Shown here: positions 59,606-64,000 of the stretch, in pieces | Numbering within the stretch: position 1 is the stretch's first letter | Layout: each line of letters opens with the position of its first letter | Assembly (NCBI RefSeq): GCF_000275865.1 | Contig: NZ_CM001555.1 | Span: 889,706-953,705 of the forward strand | Direction of reading: 5' to 3' | Length of the DNA stretch: 64,000 nt | Origin: Methanofollis liminatans DSM 4140 | GTDB taxonomy: Archaea; Halobacteriota; Methanomicrobia; Methanomicrobiales; Methanofollaceae | Translations under genes and position numbers: made by a program | Notes under the pieces: model-generated | The model's input: only the letters and a program-made list of their open reading frames with translations | Databases searched by the model: none | What the model was told of the DNA's origin: nothing

Positions 59606-60451
59606 TCACGCCGGCGACTCGTCCATCCCCAGGAAGGTCAGGACGATCCTGCCATACTCCTCGGGTGCAGAGGACGATCCAGCGTGCGGGATGCCCTTGA
59701 ACCGCACCAGCCACGAACCGTCGATCTCTCCGGCGATCCGGACGGCGACTGATTCGGGGGTGAGAACGTCGGCGGTCCCGGTAATCAGCATCACGTCGTT
59801 GGTGATCCCGGACAATTCGTCATAGGTGCCGTCCCAGGCCAGATTCGCCTCAGCCTCTTTTCGCAGGCCTTCTGGCTGCGAGGGATCGGCGGCGACCCCG
59901 GCGAGGATGGAGTAGAGCAACTGCGTCTCGTTCAGCCGTGCGCTGTAGGTAGCGGAGGAGAGGACCAGTTTTCTCACGTGTTCCGGGTGCGCGATGACGA
60001 GCTGCTGCGAGACCGACGATCCCATCGAGACGCCGTAGACGTTCATGCTCTCGTAGCCGAGGGCGTCCATCAGGCCAGCGGCGTCGTCCGCGAGCTGCTC
60101 GATCGTATAGGGTGCGTCGTTATCGCCGCTGTGCCCCATCGCCCGGTGGTCGTAGATATAGACGTGATACTTATCTGCAAGGATATCGATGAACGTCTCG
60201 TTCCATCCTTCCATCACGCTGCCAAACCCTATGATCATCAGGAGGGGATCTCCCGCCCCGAACTCGCGGTAGGCCAGGTTGACGCCGTTCACCTCTGCAT
60301 ACCGTATCGGGGTATCGTTGATCGACACTGCGGACGCTGTCGGCCCTGTCGTATTCTCTCCGCCCGAGACTGATCCCGTACACCCGGCCGTCATTATCAG
60401 GCACATGGCGAGGATCATCGTTGCGTACGTTGCCAGTGTTCCTTTCATCAT
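59606..60451 (-). CDS. Predicted lipoprotein alpha/beta hydrolase
   Basis: A 281-residue protein. The N-terminus is a lipoprotein signal (MILAMCLIMTAGCTGS), with Cys24 as the likely lipidation site. The hydrolase domain has the nucleophile elbow GVSMGSSVS, an acidic residue in LITGTADVLTPES and the His in GIPHAGSS. It is probably anchored outside the membrane and acts on a small ester, lactone or similar compound. It is divergent from the proC-like gene at 60583. Confidence 0.88.
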   Translation of the reverse strand: MMKGTLATYATMILAMCLIMTAGCTGSVSGGENTTGPTASAVSINDTPIRYAEVNGVNLAYREFGAGDPLLMIIGFGSVMEGWNETFIDILADKYHVYIYDHRAMGHSGDNDAPYTIEQLADDAAGLMDALGYESMNVYGVSMGSSVSQQLVIAHPEHVRKLVLSSATYSARLNETQLLYSILAGVAADPSQPEGLRKEAEANLAWDGTYDELSGITNDVMLITGTADVLTPESVAVRIAGEIDGSWLVRFKGIPHAGSSSAPEEYGRIVLTFLGMDESPA

Positions 60452-60582
60452 AATTGCCTCAATTCAGGATTTTTCTCCATGACGGTTTGAAGGCCTGGCA
60501 CATACCCCTTTTGTTTTGCAGGCCGGATCGTGCCCGCTCACCCTGCTTATTTCTGCTCCGGCACCGAACAGGATCAGGAAAC

Positions 60583-61401
60583 ATGACGACCTTCGGCGTG
60601 ATCGGGACGGGCAGCATGGGCAGCATGCTTGTTCGGAAGATGGTGGAGAGCGGGCAGGCGGGTGCGCACGAGATCATCGTGTACAACCGGTCGGCGGAGA
60701 AGGCGCTTCGCCTCGTCGGCGCGACCGGCGTCCGGATCGCCCCGAGCGCCCGGGACGTCGCCGAACAATCTGACGTCCTCCTCCTCTGCGTCAGGCCCCT
60801 GGAGGTGCGGGGCGTCCTCCTGGACCTCGGGGGCGCGCTGACCCCGGAACACCTCCTCGTCTCGGTCGCATCCGACGTCACGCTCGGCGACCTCTCGGCA
60901 TGGTCAAAGGCGCGATCGGCGCGGGCGATCCCTGCCGTCACCTCTGAGTGCGGGGGCGGCGTCACCCTGGTCGCCTTCGGCGCCGCCGCCTCAGACGCCG
61001 ACAGGGAACTGGTCCTCTCCCTCTTCGGCGCCATGAGTTCGCCGGTCGAGATCGCCGAGGAGCACTTCGAGGTGATGACCGCCCTGACCAGCTGTGCGCC
61101 GGCGTTCATCGCCGCCCTCATGCAGGAATTTGCGGCCGCGGCCGTCAGGCGGTCAGGGATCGCCCTCCCTGTTGCCGAACACCTGGTGAGGGAGACCCTC
61201 ACCGGAACGGCCTGTCTGCTCGCAGCATCAGGGACCGGTTTCGAGGAGGTGATCGCCAGGGTGGCGACCGAAGGCGGGATCACGAGGGTGGGCGTCGACG
61301 TCATCAGGCAGCGGGTGCCCGGCGTCTTCGACGAGATCCTTGCGAAGACCGATGCACGGCACGACCTGGTGAAGGCGAAGATCAGGGAGACCGTGCCCTG
61401 A
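60583..61401 (+). CDS. Pyrroline-5-carboxylate reductase family protein
   Basis: A 272-residue NAD(P)-dependent oxidoreductase. The Rossmann loop is TFGVIGTGSMGSMLVRKM, followed by SDVLLLCVRPLEV and the ProC dimerisation domain with CAPAFIAALMQEFAAAAVR and the ending TEGGITRVGVDVI. It could make proline, but the ARAIPAVTSECGGGVTLV stretch differs from textbook ProC (RxMPNTP), so it may be a ComER-like relative. Start ATG 60583 is set by the Rossmann motif. Confidence 0.82.
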   Translation: MTTFGVIGTGSMGSMLVRKMVESGQAGAHEIIVYNRSAEKALRLVGATGVRIAPSARDVAEQSDVLLLCVRPLEVRGVLLDLGGALTPEHLLVSVASDVTLGDLSAWSKARSARAIPAVTSECGGGVTLVAFGAAASDADRELVLSLFGAMSSPVEIAEEHFEVMTALTSCAPAFIAALMQEFAAAAVRRSGIALPVAEHLVRETLTGTACLLAASGTGFEEVIARVATEGGITRVGVDVIRQRVPGVFDEILAKTDARHDLVKAKIRETVP

Positions 61402-61437
61402 GGCGCTCCCCCTCGCTTTCCAGCCTTTTGCCCCGGA

Positions 61438-62463
61438 TCACGTCCCCTGTGCGGCCTCTTTCACTTCTTTCATCTCCTCCAGCAGGATATGGTAACCGGT
61501 GATCGCCAGCGCCAGGAAGAGCGGGCCAAGGACGAACCCGACGATCCCCATCACCGCAAGCCCGCCGAAAAAGCCGATCCACATGATCACCGGGTGGATG
61601 CTGGCGCGGCGCCCCATCATCATGGGGCGGAAGTAGATGTCAGGAAGGGCGCAGACGATCGGGTATCCGACGAACGCCACCAGAAGCCCGCCCCTGATGT
61701 CCCCCAGGGAGAGGGAGTACACGCCGAGAAAGAGCATGATCACCGAGGGGCCGATGATCGGGATGAGCTGGAAGATCGCCGCCATCAGGGCATAGAAGAC
61801 GATGTGATCGTAGCCAAGCACATAGAAAAACGGAATCGCAAGGACGAAGGTGACGACCGACGTCGCCACATGGACGATATAGAGGGCGTACAGGGTGTCG
61901 ACCGAGGTGCGGGTCAGTTTTTCCACCGCCGCGCGGAGGCGGGACGGGAGGGCTGCGGTCACCTCCGCGGCGAGGGCGTCCCCCCGGTAGATGAACATGT
62001 ACAGGGAGAGGAAGAAGACGATCAGGTCGATGATGAGCATCGGCACCTGCGAGGCGAGCCCGGTCACCCAGTCCCCGAAGGAGGCGATCTGCTCGTCTGT
62101 CCAGGCGGCGATATCGGTGGAGGCGATCCCGGCCGCGGCTCCGCCTGTCTCGGCAGAGGCGATCCATGCGAGGATCCCCTGCACGATCTGAGTCAGATAA
62201 TCGCCGTTCTGGGCGAGCACGGCAATCGTAAAGCCTACCGAAAATATGGTGGCGAAAAAGACTGCCGCCGTGGTGAGCAGGGCCGCCGTGCCCTCCCGCA
62301 TCGACCGGCCAAGATAGTGCTTCACCGGCATGATCACGATCGCCAGGGAGGCCGAGAGGACGACGACCCAGAGCAGGTTCCAGAAGGCGATCGCAGCGGC
62401 TGCAAGGATGCCGAGGACCAGCAGGACGGTAAGGCGGTCCGGGAGGGAAAGATTGTGCGCCAT
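61438..62463 (-). CDS. AI-2E family transporter
   Basis: A 341-residue membrane protein with about eight helices. GYDHIVFYALMAAIFQLIPIIGPSVIMLFLGVYSL and IYFRPMMMGRRASIHPVIMWIGFFGGLAVMGIVGFVLGPLFLALA are the conserved C-terminal core. Some relatives are Na+(Li+)/H+ antiporters; autoinducer export is known only in bacteria. It is convergent with the proC-like gene. Confidence 0.9.
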   Translation of the reverse strand: MAHNLSLPDRLTVLLVLGILAAAAIAFWNLLWVVVLSASLAIVIMPVKHYLGRSMREGTAALLTTAAVFFATIFSVGFTIAVLAQNGDYLTQIVQGILAWIASAETGGAAAGIASTDIAAWTDEQIASFGDWVTGLASQVPMLIIDLIVFFLSLYMFIYRGDALAAEVTAALPSRLRAAVEKLTRTSVDTLYALYIVHVATSVVTFVLAIPFFYVLGYDHIVFYALMAAIFQLIPIIGPSVIMLFLGVYSLSLGDIRGGLLVAFVGYPIVCALPDIYFRPMMMGRRASIHPVIMWIGFFGGLAVMGIVGFVLGPLFLALAITGYHILLEEMKEVKEAAQGT

Positions 62464-62700
62464 GGACGATAGAAGAGTGCGGGTTCTGCCGGGATAAATA
62501 CTTGCGGCCTTCCGGTATCACGGCACGCGGAAAGGGGTGGAAAGGCGATGCCGCCCCAATATCAATTTTCTTATAGGATGGGGAGCAAATACCACGTGCA
62601 TAGGCAAAAAGAGATTGAAATAGGTTGATTTGCTGGAATACAAATGTTTATGGTAGGGACAGAGTTAAATGAACCTCATTGAATAACCAGGAGACCGGAG

Positions 62701-63186
62701 ATGCTTGCTGACTATATTCAGATCCCGATCGCGGCCGCCCTCTGCTGGATCCTCTTCGTCACCGTCGATATCGTCTTCAGGCTCCCGGAGAAAGGCGGGG
62801 TAAAAGGGGCGGCGGCGATCGGCCGGAAGATCGGGGAGGACGGTGGCAGCCTTCCCGGCGGCACCATGATGGGGAATATCGTCTCCTCCCCTGACGCCTC
62901 TGCCGGCACCCTCCTCGCCGCCTGCGGCGTGTATGTCGCAGGGCTTCCCGGCGGCCTTGCGGCAGCCGCTCTCGTCTTTATCGGCAACCGCATCTGCCAC
63001 GACCCCGGCTATGCCGGGACAAGCGGCGCCGTCCTTGCAAGTATTATGATCACCGGCTTCTCCGTTCTCGGATTCGCCCCTGAAAATTTCATCGCAGGGA
63101 TGGTCATCGCCATCCTGACGATACAGGGGCTCTCTCACCCCTATGCGAGCCGTCTCCTCACCCGCATCTGGGGGTGGCGGAGTTGA
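62701..63186 (+). CDS. ehaB: Energy-converting hydrogenase A subunit EhaB
   Basis: A 161-residue membrane protein (ALCWILFVTVDIVFRLPEKGG, then several Gly-rich helices). Length and position before ehaC-like genes match EhaB. AGGAGACCGGAG lies before ATG 62701, and a TATA-like GTTTATGG about 50 bases upstream marks the operon start; no ehaA-like gene precedes it. Eha reduces ferredoxin with H2 at the expense of an ion gradient, refilling the methanogenesis cycle. Subunit letter is inferred from order. Confidence 0.78.
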   Translation: MLADYIQIPIAAALCWILFVTVDIVFRLPEKGGVKGAAAIGRKIGEDGGSLPGGTMMGNIVSSPDASAGTLLAACGVYVAGLPGGLAAAALVFIGNRICHDPGYAGTSGAVLASIMITGFSVLGFAPENFIAGMVIAILTIQGLSHPYASRLLTRIWGWRS

Positions 63187-63425
63187 TCGCCCTGTACGTC
63201 TGCGGTCTCGTCGCCCTCTTCGCCGCCATACGGACGGTGATCGAGCCCCATCCCTACCGGAAACTCCCGTACCTCAACGTGATGAACTTCGCCATCGCCG
63301 GTCTGATCGTCCTCATACTCTCCCATCCCCTTTCGATCCTTGCAGCGGCGGCATATTTTGTCGGCTCCACCCTGGAGGCGAACGCGATCGCCTCGGCACG
63401 CGCGGCGGTGATGGGCGATGATTGA
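63174..63425 (+). CDS. ehaC: Energy-converting hydrogenase A subunit EhaC
   Basis: An 83-residue protein with a GTG start at 63174, overlapping ehaB. Two or three membrane helices (LIALYVCGLVALFAAIRTVIE, VMNFAIAGLIVLILS) around the motif PHPYRKLPYLNVMNF and the polar ending TLEANAIASARAAVMGDD. This fits the small EhaC (DUF2109-like) family. Confidence 0.75.
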   Translation: MAELIALYVCGLVALFAAIRTVIEPHPYRKLPYLNVMNFAIAGLIVLILSHPLSILAAAAYFVGSTLEANAIASARAAVMGDD

Positions 63426-63654
63426 GTTTTTGCAGGTGGTGCTCGCCGCCATCGTCATCCTCGGCACCGCGGCGACCGCATGGAGCCGCGACCCCTTCAA
63501 CAAACTGATCTGCCTCGGCGTCCTGATCGGCGGGGTCTTCCCGTTCATCGTCGCCGGCGGCTATCTCGACGTCGCCGTCGCCGTCGCTCTTATCGCTCCT
63601 CTGACCACGATATTTGTGCTTGCAATCACCGGGAGGAACGGCGATGGAGTCTGA
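63418..63654 (+). CDS. ehaD: Energy-converting hydrogenase A subunit EhaD
   Basis: A 78-residue protein with helices around FLQVVLAAIVILGTAATAW, RDPFNKLICLGVLIGGVFPFIVAGGYLDVAVAVALIAPLTTIFVLAI. It fits the EhaD (DUF2108-like) family, a small MrpB/MrpF-type membrane subunit. Overlaps ehaC and ehaE. Confidence 0.77.
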   Translation: MIEFLQVVLAAIVILGTAATAWSRDPFNKLICLGVLIGGVFPFIVAGGYLDVAVAVALIAPLTTIFVLAITGRNGDGV

Positions 63655-63880
63655 ACTCATCCTCGGACTTCTGGTGCTGATCATCGGAGCGCTCGCCGCG
63701 GCGTTCCCGCGGCCAAAGACCTATCTCTCCCGGATCATCAGCCTGGAGATCCCGGCCTGGGGGCTTCTGCTCATCATGCTCGCCTACAACGAGACGCTCG
63801 CCCTGCTTACCTTTATTGCCGTCACCGCCATCTCCACCTTTGTCATGGTGCGGGTGGTCGAGAGGAGGATGGTCCCATGA
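63644..63880 (+). CDS. ehaE: Energy-converting hydrogenase A subunit EhaE
   Basis: A 78-residue membrane protein starting MESELILGLLVLIIG, with FPRPKTYLSRIISLEIPAWGLLLIMLAYNETLALLTF. It fits EhaE (DUF2107-like). The ATG at 63644 overlaps ehaD; the longer frame begins inside ehaD. Confidence 0.77.
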   Translation: MESELILGLLVLIIGALAAAFPRPKTYLSRIISLEIPAWGLLLIMLAYNETLALLTFIAVTAISTFVMVRVVERRMVP

Positions 63881-64000
63881 TCATCAGCAGGATCTCCCGG
63901 ATCCTTGCCGGCTACGAGAACCTCTCCCTCCTCTATGCGGTGCTCGTCCTCGCCGGCCTCGTCATCGGGATCTTCTCCATCCCGGGCATCGTCTATCACG
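63877..64000 (+). CDS. ehaF: Energy-converting hydrogenase A subunit EhaF (partial)
   Basis: The first 41 residues (MIISRISRILAGYENLSLLY, then a hydrophobic helix AVLVLAGLVIGIFSIPG) before the window ends. ATGA overlap with ehaE and gene order point to EhaF; the C-terminal part lies outside the window. Confidence 0.65.
   Translation, partial: MIISRISRILAGYENLSLLYAVLVLAGLVIGIFSIPGIVYH

Noticed and set aside
59412-59825. A 137-codon plus-strand frame
   Set aside because: It is largely antisense to the alpha/beta hydrolase and has no recognisable features.
62464-62700. Possible ehaA gene before ehaB
   Set aside because: The 237-base gap is AT-rich, contains the operon promoter and shows no frame with membrane helices.

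Overview
The window is a gene-dense stretch of high-GC archaeal chromosome from a hydrogenotrophic methanogen, most likely of the order Methanomicrobiales (Methanofollis or Methanoculleus-like; genus uncertain). The evidence is archaeal DnaG primase, archaeosine and tetraether-lipid biosynthesis genes, CDP-archaeol synthase, a methanogenesis-marker-14 protein, a tetrahydromethanopterin/F420-type glutamate ligase, and two multi-subunit energy-converting [NiFe] hydrogenases. No rRNA, CRISPR array, transposase or integrase was seen. Three tRNA genes are present (Ser-TGA, Gly-GCC, Leu-TAG). All calls come from reading the sequence; no database search was run.

Layout. 0-7 kb: archaeosine radical SAM enzyme, a secreted protein, tRNA-Ser, a HEAT-repeat protein, a PAS-PAS protein, hydrogenase maturation genes hypC-hypA-hypE and dihydroorotase. 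7-20 kb: DUF167 protein, DnaG, UPF0058, an ATP-grasp ligase, an alanine dehydrogenase-like enzyme, tetraether lipid synthase next to CDP-archaeol synthase, pyrE, purD, argF, methanogenesis marker 14, and two pyridoxamine-oxidase-fold paralogs. 20.2-20.7 kb: a cluster of GC-rich hairpin repeats. 20.8-26.4 kb: argG, carB, carA. 26.5-32 kb: an iron-sulfur flavoprotein-like reductase, a Cys-rich small protein, carbonic anhydrase, ilvD, rfbC and a SAF-domain oxidoreductase. 32-37.7 kb: a tightly overlapping tetrapyrrole operon (siroheme synthase, hemA, hemB, hemL, hemC, uroporphyrinogen-III methyltransferase) that supplies precursors for F430, cobamides and siroheme. 37.8-45.5 kb: membrane proteins, tRNA-Gly, a PEBP protein, an aminotransferase/TPP-enzyme pair with palindromic promoters, a membrane histidine kinase and a 16-codon mini-gene with its own signals.

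45.5-54 kb: hydrogenase maturation protease hycI, convergent with a complete 14-gene mbhA-N operon (Mrp-type Na+/H+ antiporter modules plus the [NiFe] hydrogenase module). 54.5-62.5 kb: mixed accessory genes, including a zinc-ribbon/HEAT protein, a Cys-rich HTH regulator divergent from a third pyridoxamine-oxidase-fold paralog, a GYD protein, tRNA-Leu, and several small enzymes and membrane proteins. 62.7 kb to the end: the first genes of an Eha energy-converting hydrogenase operon (ehaB-ehaF), cut by the window edge.

HypCAE and HycI would mature the nickel enzymes, and Mbh and Eha would couple ion gradients to ferredoxin reduction with H2. The carAB, argF, argG, pyrC and pyrE genes share carbamoyl phosphate between arginine and pyrimidine synthesis. 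The observations I rate highest are a probable 16-aa peptide gene whose Shine-Dalgarno lies in a leader hairpin, palindromic or inverted-repeat operators in several promoters, the Tes-CarS lipid gene neighbourhood, the 20.2-20.7 kb hairpin repeats, paired hairpins at 55.3 kb, and the Cys-rich regulator divergent from a flavin-fold protein. I did not find a clear new defence or mobile system.
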